A model generated the notes under the pieces. It was not told where the DNA came from. It was given only the letters and a program-made list of their open reading frames with translations, and did no database searches. The translations under genes were made by a program, and so were the position numbers. From WS-2 sp036507005 (GTDB taxonomy: Bacteria > Eisenbacteria > RBG-16-71-46): DNA of 64,000 bases. Where the stretch lies: NCBI GenBank assembly GCA_036507005.1, contig DASXQT010000072.1, positions 62,001 to 126,000 of the forward strand, in the 5' to 3' direction. Below are positions 17,814 to 25,893 of this stretch, piece by piece; within the stretch, counting starts at the first letter, position 1, and each line of letters starts with the position of its first letter.

Positions 17814-18550
17814 GGTCGCGCGGGCGGAGTCGGGCGCTGGCGGCGCTCGCGGCCTTGGTGCTTGGGGGCACGTCGTCGGGCTGCTACGCGCCCCAGATGG
17901 CGCTCCTCAAGTCGGGGCTCGACAGCCTGCGGACCGTGGTCGATACCCTGGTGGTGCGCGATTCGGTTTCCTACCAGACGCTGGCTCAGACCCGGCAGGA
18001 GATCGCGAGCCAGCGCGACATCCTGTTCAGCACCCGGGCCACGAGCGGCAGCACGACCCAGGAGCTGTTCGAGCAGATGGGGCGGCTCGAGGGCAAGCTC
18101 GACGAGGTGATGGGGCGGTTCCAGCAGGTCGCGCAGCGGGCGGCTCCGCCTCCGGCCCAGCCCGCCGGACCCGACGCCACCCAGCTCTACAACGAGGCCG
18201 CCCAGGACCTCACCCAGGGCAGGTACGCGATGGCGCTGCGGGGATTCCGCGACTTCGTGCAGCACTTTCCGGCCAGCGACCTCGCCGACAATGCCCAGTA
18301 CGGGATCGGGGAGTGCTTCTTCGCCCAATCCATGTTCGACAGCGCCGCCACCGAGTACGCCGGGGTGCAGACCTCGTATCCCGGCGGCGACAAGGTTCCG
18401 GCCGCCCTCTACAAGCTGGCCCTGACCCAGGAGAAGCTCCAGCAGGCCGGCGAGGCGCGCAAGACGCTGGCCGATCTCGTGAAGCGGTACCCGCTGTCCG
18501 GCGAGGCCCAGCTGGCCCGTGACAAACTGGGCGCGTCGCGCAAGCGCTGA
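17810..18550 (+). CDS. cpoB: CpoB/YbgF-like Tol-Pal accessory protein
   Basis: A 246-residue envelope protein. The signal sequence ends SSGC, a weak lipobox. A coiled-coil helix (about 30-110, heptad-like LKSGLDSLRTVVDTLVV and MGRLEGKLDEVMGRF) leads to a TPR domain. That domain contains YNEAAQDLTQGRYAMALRGF, and later AQYGIGECFFAQ and ALYKLALTQEKL. In E. coli, CpoB links Tol-Pal to cell-wall synthesis during division. Order and spacing (ATGA overlap with pal) fit this role. Confidence 0.9.
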   Translation: MRSRGRSRALAALAALVLGGTSSGCYAPQMALLKSGLDSLRTVVDTLVVRDSVSYQTLAQTRQEIASQRDILFSTRATSGSTTQELFEQMGRLEGKLDEVMGRFQQVAQRAAPPPAQPAGPDATQLYNEAAQDLTQGRYAMALRGFRDFVQHFPASDLADNAQYGIGECFFAQSMFDSAATEYAGVQTSYPGGDKVPAALYKLALTQEKLQQAGEARKTLADLVKRYPLSGEAQLARDKLGASRKR

Positions 18551-20177
18551 CGCCCTCGGCGCCCTGATCGGGCACGCCGTTCTCGCCATCGCCGCGGCCG
18601 CGGCGGTGGCGGCGCCTGCCGGCGGCGAAGCGCCCGCAGCGGCGGACTCGGGCGCGAGCCTCGAGGGGCTCACGATCGCCCGCGTCGAGGTGCGGACACG
18701 CAACATCTTCGATCCGGTGCCCGAGGGCGCGCTCTCCCCGATCTACCGGCTCGGGAACCGGCTCCACGTCCGCACCCGCTCCAGCACCGTGCGCCACGAG
18801 CTCCTGTTCGCGCCCGGAGACCCGTGGAGCGAAGAGCGCCGCGAGGAGAGCCTGCGCACCCTGCGCACGCTCGACTACCTCGAGCCCCAGCGCCTGGAGG
18901 CGCGGCGCGAGGGCGACTCGGTGGCGGTCACGGTCGTGACCCGCGACACCTGGACCACGTCGCCGGATTTCAACCTCGAGCACGGGGGCGGCCAGAGCTT
19001 CGGGACGATCGGCCTCACCGAGCGCAATCTCTTCGGGCTCGGCAAGTCGGTCTCCGCCGCCTACCACGAGGATCCCATCGGCATCTCGCGGAACCTGTCG
19101 TTCCGTGACCCCGCGGTGGGGGGCTCGCGGGTCCAGCTCACCTACGGGGCCGCGGCCGGCGTCGGGGGCTCGACCGACCTGCTCTCGATGGGGCAGCCCT
19201 TCTACGCCCTCGACGCGCCGTGGGCGTTCGGCGCGGCGTGGCTGCGCTCGAGCTCGGTGCTGAGGCTCTTCCAGAGCGGCGGGGAGATCGCGAACCTCGA
19301 CCAGCGGCTCCACGAGGGCGAGGCGTGGGTGGGGCGCGGCTTCGCGAGCGACGGAACGATCGTGCGGCCGGTGCTCTCGCTGCTGATCTGGGACCGGGAT
19401 CTCGGACCGAGCCGGCTCGCGCCCGGTGCCCCGCCCGAGTTCGCGGGCGGAGACGAGAAGCTGCGCCTGCGCCGCGTGGCGGTCGAGATGGGCATGTGGA
19501 AGCCGAACTACGTCGTGCGGGAGGACGTGGACCGCATCGGACACGCCGAGGACTTCGACCTCGGCCGCTCGCTGGGATTCAAGCTTGGCCTCTCGCCGCG
19601 GGTGCTGGGCAGCAGCGTGGACGAGGGCTACGCGCGCATCCGCGGCCAGGTGGGCGCGGAGGGCCCGCTCGGCTTCGGCTACCTGCAGGGGGCGGCCGCG
19701 GCGCGCATGCGCCGCGGGCCGCTCGAGGTGCTGCGCCAGGCGGAGGCGCGCTGGTTCGTGGCGTCGCGCGCCGGGCACGTGCTGGTGCTGGCGGCGCACG
19801 GCACCTCCGGCTCGCGCGTGGCGCGTGACTACCAGGTGGTGGTGGGAGGCTTGAGCGGCCTGCGCGCCTACCCGGTGCAGGCGCTCGCCGGGCGCGAGCT
19901 GGTGCGCCTGAACGCCGAGCAGCGCTGGGTGCTGGGGCGGAACCTCCGCGACCTGGTCTCGATCGGGACCGCGGTGTTCTACGACGCGGCGCGCGCCTGG
20001 GGCCCGGGCGCCGCCGGTACCGGCTGGTTCAACGCCGCGGGATTCGGGCTGCGCCTGGCCACTCCGCGCACCGCGCTCGGCCCGGTGCTCCGGATCGACG
20101 TGGCCTGGCCGATCAGCCCGACGCGCGACGGGACGCGCGAGGCGGTGCTCTCCTTCGGCTCGAGCCAGGCGTTCTGA
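18519..20177 (+). CDS. BamA/TamA-like outer-membrane barrel with POTRA-like domain
   Basis: About 552 residues. After a signal-like segment (HAVLAIAAAAAVAAPAGG) comes a POTRA-type domain (about 45-150). It includes RHELLFAPGDPWSEERREES, and later LRTLRTLDYLEP and VVTRDTWTTSPDFN. A C-terminal barrel ends AVLSFGSSQAF. This resembles the surface antigen/Omp85 superfamily that inserts or secretes proteins at the outer membrane. The GTG start at 18519 overlaps cpoB by 32 bases; no other ATG, GTG or TTG precedes the signal segment, so the start is likely but not certain. It is probably the last gene of the Tol transcript. Confidence 0.82.
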   Translation: MTNWARRASADALGALIGHAVLAIAAAAAVAAPAGGEAPAAADSGASLEGLTIARVEVRTRNIFDPVPEGALSPIYRLGNRLHVRTRSSTVRHELLFAPGDPWSEERREESLRTLRTLDYLEPQRLEARREGDSVAVTVVTRDTWTTSPDFNLEHGGGQSFGTIGLTERNLFGLGKSVSAAYHEDPIGISRNLSFRDPAVGGSRVQLTYGAAAGVGGSTDLLSMGQPFYALDAPWAFGAAWLRSSSVLRLFQSGGEIANLDQRLHEGEAWVGRGFASDGTIVRPVLSLLIWDRDLGPSRLAPGAPPEFAGGDEKLRLRRVAVEMGMWKPNYVVREDVDRIGHAEDFDLGRSLGFKLGLSPRVLGSSVDEGYARIRGQVGAEGPLGFGYLQGAAAARMRRGPLEVLRQAEARWFVASRAGHVLVLAAHGTSGSRVARDYQVVVGGLSGLRAYPVQALAGRELVRLNAEQRWVLGRNLRDLVSIGTAVFYDAARAWGPGAAGTGWFNAAGFGLRLATPRTALGPVLRIDVAWPISPTRDGTREAVLSFGSSQAF

Positions 20178-20241
20178 CCGCGGGCCGCTCGCCCGGCCGC
20201 GGCCAGGCGCCGCGCGGCGAACGCGATCGCGCGCGCGCCGC

Positions 20242-20270
20242 TTGACGGAGCGCAACGCCCCCCGTAGCGT
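20242..20270 (+). promoter_or_regulatory. Promoter with -10 box seven bases before an ATG
   Basis: TTGACG (20242-20247), 17-base spacer, TAGCGT (20265-20270), then seven bases to ATG 20278. Transcription should start at or next to that ATG. Confidence 0.6.
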
Positions 20271-20277
20271 GCCGGCG

Positions 20278-20364
20278 ATGAAAACGCAGCGCATGAAGGC
20301 GTGCGCCGTCGCCCTCGAATCCGCAGCCGCCGGCGTTCCGATCCCGCGCGGGCGCGGGCGCTGA
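20278..20364 (+). CDS. Possible leaderless 28-residue leader peptide
   Basis: A small frame of 28 codons beginning at the predicted transcription start, MKTQRMKACAVALESAA and then Pro/Arg-rich, ending with TGA 18 bases before the hydrolase ATG. It has no recognisable family. It is supported only by its position, seven bases after a good -10 box. It may be a translated leader, or the ATG may be coincidental. Confidence 0.3.
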   Translation: MKTQRMKACAVALESAAAGVPIPRGRGR

Positions 20365-20382
20365 TCCGGAAGGGCTGAGCCC

Positions 20383-21027
20383 ATGGCGCTCGCGATCCAC
20401 ACCCTGCGGCTCGGCCCGCTCGACAACGACACCTACCTGCTCGTGCACGAGGGCACGCGCGAGGCGGCGGTGGTGGACGTGGGGTTCGATCCCGAGGCCG
20501 CGGCCGCCGAGATCCGGCGGCTCGGGCTCGCCGTTCGCCTGCTGCTCAACACTCACGCCCACTACGACCACGTCGCGGGGATGCGCGCGATCCAGCAGGA
20601 GTTCGGCGGCGACTACTACGTCCACCCCGCCGACCGCGCGCTCCTCGACCGCCTGAGCGAGCAGGGGGCGGCGTTCGGATTCCCGCCGGCGGACCCGCCC
20701 GAGCGCCCGAACGACCTGATGCACGGCCGGCCGATCGTGCTCGCGGGCGAGCGGATCGACGTCATCCACACCCCCGGGCACTCGCCCGGAGGCGTGTGCT
20801 TCCACCTCGGCGACCACCTGCTGAGCGGGGATACGCTGTTTGCGGGCTCGGTGGGCCGCACCGACCTGCCGGGCGGCTCGTTCGAGGCGCTCGAGCGATC
20901 GATCCGCGAGCGGCTGTTCGTGCTGGGCGACCGGATCCGCGTCCATCCCGGGCACGGGCCCGAGACCACGCTGGGCGAGGAGCGGATGCACAACCCGTTC
21001 GTCGGGGAGCACGCGGGATGGGCATGA
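20383..21027 (+). CDS. Metallo-beta-lactamase-fold hydrolase (glyoxalase II-like)
   Basis: A 214-residue cytosolic hydrolase with a binuclear metal site. The motif THAHYDHVAG (about 58-67) supplies HxHxDH. A second metal His lies in IHTPGHSPGG (about 128-137), the bridging Asp in LLSGDTLFAG and the last His in VHPGHGPETT. The layout matches hydroxyacylglutathione-hydrolase-like proteins. Because this genome encodes bacillithiol synthesis, a bacillithiol thioester could be the substrate, but that is speculation. AAGGG lies eight bases before the ATG. It is the first gene of a compact run down to dcd. Confidence 0.9.
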   Translation: MALAIHTLRLGPLDNDTYLLVHEGTREAAVVDVGFDPEAAAAEIRRLGLAVRLLLNTHAHYDHVAGMRAIQQEFGGDYYVHPADRALLDRLSEQGAAFGFPPADPPERPNDLMHGRPIVLAGERIDVIHTPGHSPGGVCFHLGDHLLSGDTLFAGSVGRTDLPGGSFEALERSIRERLFVLGDRIRVHPGHGPETTLGEERMHNPFVGEHAGWA

Positions 21028-22076
21028 GCGACCGCGCCCGCGACTGGCCGGCCCGGCTGCGGCTCCATCCCACCGCCTTCGTCGCGCCCGGCGCGGTGGT
21101 GGTGGGGGAGGTGACGCTCGGGGCGCGCTCGAGCGCGTGGTTCAACACCGTGGTGCGCGGCGACAGCGCGCCGATCGAGGTGGGCGAGGACAGCAACGTC
21201 CAGGACAACTCGACGGTGCACTGTGACGAGGGGCTGCCCGCGATCGTGGGCGCGCGCGTCACGGTCGGGCATCGATCCGTGATCCACGGATGCGTGATCG
21301 AGGACGACTGCCTGATCGGGATGGGGGCGGTGGTGCTCTCCGGCGCGCGGATCGGCACGGGCTCGCTGATCGGCGCGGCCTCGCTGGTGCGCGAAGGGCA
21401 GCAGATCCCGGCCGGGAGCGTGGCGCTCGGCACGCCCGCGCGCGTGGTCGGCCCGGTGTCCGAGGCGCACCGCGCCGCGATCCGGAACGGCGCCGAGCAC
21501 TACGTGGCGCTGTCGCGCAGCTACATCGCGCGCGGCTTCGCCCAGCCCCATCCGTTCGAGAAGACCGACACCGGGATCACCTCGCGCCACCGCGGGCCGA
21601 TGAGCTTCCTCGAGTGGGGGCGGCTGCTCGGCGTGCTGGGCGAGGGGCCGGACTGGATCGCCGCGCGGCTCGCACGCCACGGGGAAGAGCGCTTCCGCGT
21701 TCCGCCCGCCCCGGGACGCTGGAGCGCGGTCGAGGCCCTGTGCCACCTGCGCGACGCGGACGCCGACATCTTCCTGCCGCGGCTCGAGCGCGTGCTCTCG
21801 GAGGAGCGGCCCGAGGTCCCGGACGTGGACATGACCGCCTGGGAATCCACCCGTCGCTACCGCGACGCCTCCCCGGCCGCGGCCCTCGAGGCGTGGCGCG
21901 CCGCGCGCACGCGCCTCGTCGCCCGTCTCGCCCCGCTCACGCCCCGCGAGTGGTCGCGCATCGGTTTCCACTCGGTGCGCGGTCCCTACCCGCTCGCGGA
22001 CATGGTCCGCTACTGGGCCGACCACGACCTCTCGCACCGCCGGCAGATCGCCGAGGCACTCGGGGAATTCGCGTGA
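21018..22076 (+). CDS. Gamma-carbonic-anhydrase-like / DinB-like fusion protein
   Basis: A 352-residue protein with two domains. Residues about 1-180 form a left-handed beta-helix of hexapeptide repeats of the gamma-carbonic anhydrase type. Its metal histidines lie in STVHCDEG and VTVGHRSVIHGC, and the stretch WFNTVVRGD is a family mark. Residues about 200-350 match the DinB/YfiT four-helix fold: WSAVEALCHLRDADADIF, and later MVRYWADHDLSHRRQIAEAL, which carry its usual three metal-binding His. I know these as separate families, so the continuous frame is unusual. ATG 21018 has GGGGAG eight bases upstream; ATG 21024, which overlaps the previous stop as ATGA, is nearly equivalent. Catalytic function is not proven. 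Confidence 0.85.
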   Translation: MGMSDRARDWPARLRLHPTAFVAPGAVVVGEVTLGARSSAWFNTVVRGDSAPIEVGEDSNVQDNSTVHCDEGLPAIVGARVTVGHRSVIHGCVIEDDCLIGMGAVVLSGARIGTGSLIGAASLVREGQQIPAGSVALGTPARVVGPVSEAHRAAIRNGAEHYVALSRSYIARGFAQPHPFEKTDTGITSRHRGPMSFLEWGRLLGVLGEGPDWIAARLARHGEERFRVPPAPGRWSAVEALCHLRDADADIFLPRLERVLSEERPEVPDVDMTAWESTRRYRDASPAAALEAWRAARTRLVARLAPLTPREWSRIGFHSVRGPYPLADMVRYWADHDLSHRRQIAEALGEFA

Positions 22077-22765
22077 TCCACGCCTACGGCCGGCCCGATC
22101 CGCCGGTTCCGAGGCTGCTCGAGGCGCTGGCTGCGCGCGGCCACGCCGTGGGCGCCGCGGGCGCCGGGGGCGAGCCGCGGGGCGAGGCCACGCTGGTGCT
22201 CGGCCCGGGCAACGAGCTCGATTCGCTTTCGCTCGGAGTCCTGCTCGGAGCCTGGCGGTCGGCCCCGCGGGCGCGGGTGCTGGTCCTGAGCCGGCTTGGG
22301 GCGCATCCCGACGCGCGCGCCGCCCGGCTGCGCTGGATGTGGCAGCTCGAGGAGCACGCGCGGGCCTCGGGGCTCCCGGTGCTCACGCTGCGGCTCGGCC
22401 CGCTGCTGGGGCCGCGGAGCCCGCTGTGGCTCAAGCTGCGCGAGCGGCCGCTCCTCGGGAGCCGCGGCCGGAAGCTGCTGAACCCGGTGGCCGAGAGCGA
22501 TGTGGTCGAGACGCTGGACCGCGCGCTCGCGGGCCGCGCGGCGTGGGAGGGCTGGTACGAGGTCGCGGGCCCCGAGGTGCTGAGCCTCGACGAGCTGGCC
22601 TCGCTCGCGCGCGACGCGGGCCCCGCGCTCCGCGGCAACGGGGGCGCGTGGGAGCCGGCGTGGCGCGAGCTCTCGGAGCACCGACTGGCCGAGGCGGGCG
22701 GCTGGCTCGAGCACTTCTCGATCGCCGTCCGCCCGCTCGCGGAGCAGGCGCGGGAGTGGGCTTGA
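22073..22765 (+). CDS. Short NAD(P)-epimerase/SDR-like protein
   Basis: About 230 residues. The C-terminal half resembles NAD-dependent epimerases: LPVLTLRLGPLLGPRSPLW, then LNPVAESDVVETLDRAL and WYEVAGPEVLSLDEL, as in NmrA or complex I assembly-like SDRs. The N-terminus is atypical: no GxxGxxG Rossmann motif is visible, only a truncated HAYGRPDPPVPRLLEALAAR. It may have lost cofactor binding or bind it differently. The GTG start overlaps the previous stop (GTGA), and the stop overlaps the next ATG. Function is unknown. Confidence 0.7.
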   Translation: MIHAYGRPDPPVPRLLEALAARGHAVGAAGAGGEPRGEATLVLGPGNELDSLSLGVLLGAWRSAPRARVLVLSRLGAHPDARAARLRWMWQLEEHARASGLPVLTLRLGPLLGPRSPLWLKLRERPLLGSRGRKLLNPVAESDVVETLDRALAGRAAWEGWYEVAGPEVLSLDELASLARDAGPALRGNGGAWEPAWRELSEHRLAEAGGWLEHFSIAVRPLAEQAREWA

Positions 22766-23367
22766 TGCGGGCGCCCGTGGCGCGTCCGGCACCGCGCCGC
22801 CGCAGGCGCGCGCCGGGGCAAGGCGCCACGCCGCGAGCCCGGCGGAAGCGCGAGCCCGGGCACGGCGCCTCCGCCGGCCCGCGCCCGGCGCAGTTCGCGC
22901 TGATCACCGTGAGCGACACGCGGCGCGGCGAGCGGGACCGCGGCGGCGCCACGGCCCAGCGCCTGATCGAGCGCGCGGGCCATCGCGTGGCGGTGCGGGC
23001 GTGGGTGAAGGACGAGGCCCGCGAGATTAGGCGCGCCGCGGCCTCGGCGCTGGCGCGGCGGGACGTGGACTGCGTGATCTTGACCGGCGGCACGGGCCTC
23101 GCGCCGCGGGATCGCACGCCGGAGTCCGTGGAGACGCTGGTGGAGAAGTGGCTGCCGGGATTCGGCGAGCTGTTCCGCCGCTTCTCGGTGGAGGACGTGG
23201 GCACCGCGGCCTGGCTCTCGCGGGCCGCGGCGGGGATCGCCCGGGGGAGGCTGGTCGTCACGCTGCCGGGATCTCCGGCCGCCGTGGAGATGGCGATCGG
23301 GCGCGTGTTGCTGCCCGAGCTCGCGCACGCGCTGCGCATGCTCGGGCGTTTCTCGAGCGAGGAGTGA
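22765..23367 (+). CDS. moaB: MoaB/MogA-type molybdopterin-binding protein
   Basis: A 200-residue protein of the MoaB/MogA family, which adenylylates molybdopterin in molybdenum cofactor synthesis. It shows the family start ALITVSDTRRGERDRGG, the molybdopterin-binding loop VILTGGTGLAPRDRTPE (about 111-127) and the terminal VVTLPGSPAAVEMAI. An Arg-rich extension of about 45 residues precedes the domain and looks disordered; a later start is possible, but none has a better ribosome site. No other Moco genes are in the window. MoaB versus MogA cannot be separated safely here. Confidence 0.85.
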   Translation: MRAPVARPAPRRRRRAPGQGATPRARRKREPGHGASAGPRPAQFALITVSDTRRGERDRGGATAQRLIERAGHRVAVRAWVKDEAREIRRAAASALARRDVDCVILTGGTGLAPRDRTPESVETLVEKWLPGFGELFRRFSVEDVGTAAWLSRAAAGIARGRLVVTLPGSPAAVEMAIGRVLLPELAHALRMLGRFSSEE

Positions 23368-23369
23368 GC

Positions 23370-23924
23370 ATGTCGATCAAACCCGACCACTGGATACGCC
23401 GGATGTGCCGCGAGCATCGCATGATCGAACCGTTCGAGGAGAAGCAGGTGCGCGCGGGCGTGATCTCCTACGGCATCTCGTCGTACGGCTACGACGTCCG
23501 GATCGCCGACGAGTTCAAGATCTTCACCAACGTCAACTCCTCGATCGTGGACCCCAAGCACATGGATCCCGCCTCGATGGTCGATTTCCGCGGGCGGGTG
23601 TGCCTGATCCCGCCCAACTCCTTCGCGCTCGCGCGCACGGTCGAGTACTTCCGCGTGCCGCGCAACGTGCTGTGCGTGTGCACCGGCAAGTCGACGTACG
23701 CGCGCTGCGGCATCATCACGAACGTCACGCCGTTCGAGCCGGAGTGGGAGGGCTACGTCACGCTCGAGATCAGCAACACCACGCCGCTGCCGGCGAAGAT
23801 CTACGCCGAGGAGGGCATCGCTCAGGTGCTGTTCTTCGAGAGCGACGAGCCCTGCGAGACCTCCTACCGGGACAAGCAGGGCAAGTACCAGGCCCAGAGC
23901 GGCATCACACTGCCGCGGCTGTGA
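23370..23924 (+). CDS. dcd: dCTP deaminase
   Basis: A 184-residue nucleotide-pool enzyme that converts dCTP to dUTP plus ammonia, or to dUMP if bifunctional. It carries the family blocks ISYGISSYGYDVRIADEF (about 30-47), LIPPNSFALARTVEYF, the phosphate-binding CTGKSTYARCGI and the catalytic-Glu segment YVTLEISNTTPLP. Length is close to typical Dcd (about 175-195). The ATG at 23370 has an AGGAG just upstream and lies two bases after the moaB stop. Confidence 0.95.
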   Translation: MSIKPDHWIRRMCREHRMIEPFEEKQVRAGVISYGISSYGYDVRIADEFKIFTNVNSSIVDPKHMDPASMVDFRGRVCLIPPNSFALARTVEYFRVPRNVLCVCTGKSTYARCGIITNVTPFEPEWEGYVTLEISNTTPLPAKIYAEEGIAQVLFFESDEPCETSYRDKQGKYQAQSGITLPRL

Positions 23925-23927
23925 GGT

Positions 23928-23957
23928 TTGCGCGGCTCCGACGCGCGCCGCTATGAT
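23928..23957 (+). promoter_or_regulatory. Promoter for leaderless nuoI-like gene
   Basis: TTGCGC (23928-23933), 18-base spacer, TATGAT (23952-23957), then seven bases to ATG 23965. Confidence 0.5.
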
Positions 23958-23964
23958 GCGCCGC

Positions 23965-24474
23965 ATGACGGATCCAGGTCGGCCGGAGAAGGCACCGGGC
24001 GCGCTCAAGAAGCTGGGCGAGAAGCTCGGCATCGGCGAGATGGGCAAGGGTCTCGGGGTCACCCTCGAGAACCTGTTCAAGAAGCCGTTCACGGTCCAGT
24101 ACCCGGAAGAGAAGCTGGAGATGCTGCCGCGCTTCCGCGGGCTCCACATCCTCACCCGCCACGAGGACGGCCTGGAGCGCTGCGTGGGCTGCGAGCTGTG
24201 CTCGGTGGCCTGCCCGGCGGACGCGATCTTCGTCAAGGCGGCGGAGAACGATCCGGACCACCCGGTCTCGCACGGCGAGCGCTACGCGGTGCGCTACGAG
24301 ATCAACATGCTGCGCTGCATCTTCTGCGGCATGTGCGAGGAGGCGTGCCCCGAGGACGCGATCTACCTCGAGAAGGACTACGAGCTCGCCGACTACGACC
24401 GCGACGCCTTCATCTACACCAAGGAAGAGCTGCTCGTCCCGCCGGAGAAGTCAGGGTATTTGCCGGCGCGCTGA
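23965..24474 (+). CDS. nuoI: NuoI-like 2[4Fe-4S] ferredoxin subunit
   Basis: A 169-residue protein resembling the NuoI (TYKY) subunit of NADH:quinone oxidoreductase, which passes electrons through two [4Fe-4S] clusters. The cluster motifs CVGCELCSVACP (about 75-86) and CIFCGMCEEACPEDAI (about 114-129) are complete. The upstream RFRGLHIL and the downstream LADYDRDAFIYTKEEL stretches are NuoI-like. It stands alone, with no nuo genes nearby. In-frame ATGs at 23953 and 23956 lie inside the -10 box, so ATG 23965 is the likely start, giving a leaderless mRNA with no Shine-Dalgarno. Confidence 0.88.
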   Translation: MTDPGRPEKAPGALKKLGEKLGIGEMGKGLGVTLENLFKKPFTVQYPEEKLEMLPRFRGLHILTRHEDGLERCVGCELCSVACPADAIFVKAAENDPDHPVSHGERYAVRYEINMLRCIFCGMCEEACPEDAIYLEKDYELADYDRDAFIYTKEELLVPPEKSGYLPAR

Positions 24475-24498
24475 TCGCCTTCGCGGGGGCAGCGGTGC

Positions 24499-24634
24499 AG
24501 CCGGGGAGCGGGGCCGTTTCATCGCGCCCGCTCGGCTCCGCCATCCCTGGCTCCGCCTCGTTCCTGGCGGAGCGCTTCGGCTCCTGCCTCCCGCGCTCCG
24601 CCAGAGCGCGATGAAACGGCCCCGCTCCCCGGCT
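24499..24634. repeat. Intergenic palindromic repeat, copy 1
   Basis: A 136-base element with perfect 29-base inverted arms (24499-24527 and 24606-24634), beginning AGCCGGGGAGCGGGGCCGTT. Inside is a 78-base core with its own 12-base inverted repeat, CTGGCGGAGCGC/GCGCTCCGCCAG. The core matches 75 of 78 positions of the copy at 63649-63726. It lies between convergent genes (nuoI-like + and a glycosyltransferase -), so it may also act as a bidirectional terminator. Confidence 0.85.
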
Positions 24635-24668
24635 CCCCCGCTGCTTGCCGGTTCTTCCCTGAATGCGC

Positions 24669-25643
24669 CTAGGTTTCCAGCTGCTCCAGCAGGCGCCTGG
24701 CGACGCGGTCCCAGCTCCACGGGGGGGTGGCTTCGGTGGCGCGGGCGCCCAGGGATTCGCGCAGCGCCTCGTCGCCGAGCACCCGCCGCAGGCCCCGGGC
24801 CAGGAACCACGGGTGCCGGACCGGAACCACGAGGGCGTTCTCGCGGTCGCGCGCGAAGTCCTGCGTGCCGCTCCTCGTGCACACCACCGCGGCGCCGCAC
24901 GCCATCGCCTCGAGCGCGGTGTTGCACCAGCCCGCCTTGCGCTCGGCGGCGGCGAACACGTGGGCCGACTGGTAGAGCGCGGTCAGCTCCTCCTGCGTGG
25001 GGTCGATCACGAAGCGCGCCCGGGCGGGGAGCGGCGCTCCGTCGCGCGGGTCCTGTCGGTTCTCGGGGCCGAGCGTGTCGAACAGCAGGATCTCGAACGG
25101 CGGCACGCGTCCCTCGAGAGCGCGCAGCGCGGCGAGCAGCAGGTCGGTGCCCTTCTTGGCCCGCGACCGCCGTCCGTTGAGGAGCACGCGCAGCGGGGTG
25201 GCGGCGCGCCGCGAAGGATCGGGACGGAACTGCCGGAGGTTGATCCCGCCGATGCCGTCCAGCACCGGCCTTCCCGTGCGACGCTCGACCGCTCGCCGCA
25301 GCGCGCCGGAGTTGGCGGCGAGCCGCACCCCGGGACGCGCCGCGGCGCGAGCCACGCCGGGGTCGCCCTCGATCACGCAGTAGTAGAGATGCCGGGAGGC
25401 GCGGTGCGCGAGGAACGCGTCCAGGGTGCCGGCGTCGCCGCACACCGCGAGATCGGCCTCGGCCGCCGCCGCCGCGGCGAGCGGGCGCGCGGCGCCGGAG
25501 AACGGAAGCCAGCCGGGCGCAGTGCCCTGCGGGTGGTAGAGCGTGACCTCGTGCCCCATCGCCGTCCACGCGTTGCCCAGCTCGAGGAAGCGGCGCACGC
25601 CGCCGAACACGCCGACGTGGGGGAGGAACGTGCTGATTCTCAC
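24669..25643 (-). CDS. GT4-family glycosyltransferase
   Basis: A 324-residue retaining glycosyltransferase of the GT-B fold. The N-terminal domain starts RISTFLPHVGVFGGVRRFLE with the sugar-acceptor Gly-Gly-Val loop. The C-terminal Glycos_transf_1 domain (about 140-300) has RVLLNGRRSRAKKGTDLLL, then AGWCNTALEAMACGAAVVCT with the conserved Glu of the EX7E region. The donor and acceptor are unknown; cell-surface polysaccharide is likely. The GTG start has no Shine-Dalgarno and lies nine bases after a TAGCGT -10 box. Confidence 0.85.
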   Translation of the reverse strand: MRISTFLPHVGVFGGVRRFLELGNAWTAMGHEVTLYHPQGTAPGWLPFSGAARPLAAAAAAEADLAVCGDAGTLDAFLAHRASRHLYYCVIEGDPGVARAAARPGVRLAANSGALRRAVERRTGRPVLDGIGGINLRQFRPDPSRRAATPLRVLLNGRRSRAKKGTDLLLAALRALEGRVPPFEILLFDTLGPENRQDPRDGAPLPARARFVIDPTQEELTALYQSAHVFAAAERKAGWCNTALEAMACGAAVVCTRSGTQDFARDRENALVVPVRHPWFLARGLRRVLGDEALRESLGARATEATPPWSWDRVARRLLEQLET

Positions 25644-25652
25644 GGGGCGCGC

Positions 25653-25681
25653 ACGCTAGCAGACCCGCGACCCCGGTCCAA
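25653..25681 (-). promoter_or_regulatory. Promoter of the GT4 glycosyltransferase
   Basis: Reading the minus strand: TTGGAC (25681-25676), 17-base spacer, TAGCGT (25658-25653), nine bases to the GTG. Confidence 0.55.
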
Positions 25682-25878
25682 CGGACCGCTCCGCGGATCG
25701 CGCCGGCACCTCAACGGCCCGATCGGCATCGTTCCACTGCCGCACAGCGATCGTTTCCATGCGGGACGACTTCGTTCCGTAACGAAACCCCGAGCAACCG
25801 GCCACGTCCTCGCGCATCGATTGAACCGAGTTACGCAAGAGATTGCAGTGAAAGGCAGTCCCGCGCGGCTCGAGTAAC

Positions 25879-25893
25879 TGGCATGGGGCATGC
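25879..25893 (+). promoter_or_regulatory. Possible sigma54-type promoter or palindromic operator before hsp20
   Basis: TGGCATGGGGCATGC keeps the GG and GC doublets ten bases apart, as sigma54 needs, but GCATG-GGG-CATGC is also an inverted repeat. The two readings cannot be separated from sequence. Confidence 0.25.

Noticed and set aside
23953..23958. ATG ATG at 23953/23956 as start of the nuoI-like gene
   Set aside because: Both lie in or directly against the TATGAT -10 box; ATG 23965 is at the predicted transcript start.
24499..24634. CRISPR array or transposon with coding capacity in the palindromic repeat
   Set aside because: There are only two arms and a nested hairpin, with no regularly spaced repeats and no transposase gene nearby.
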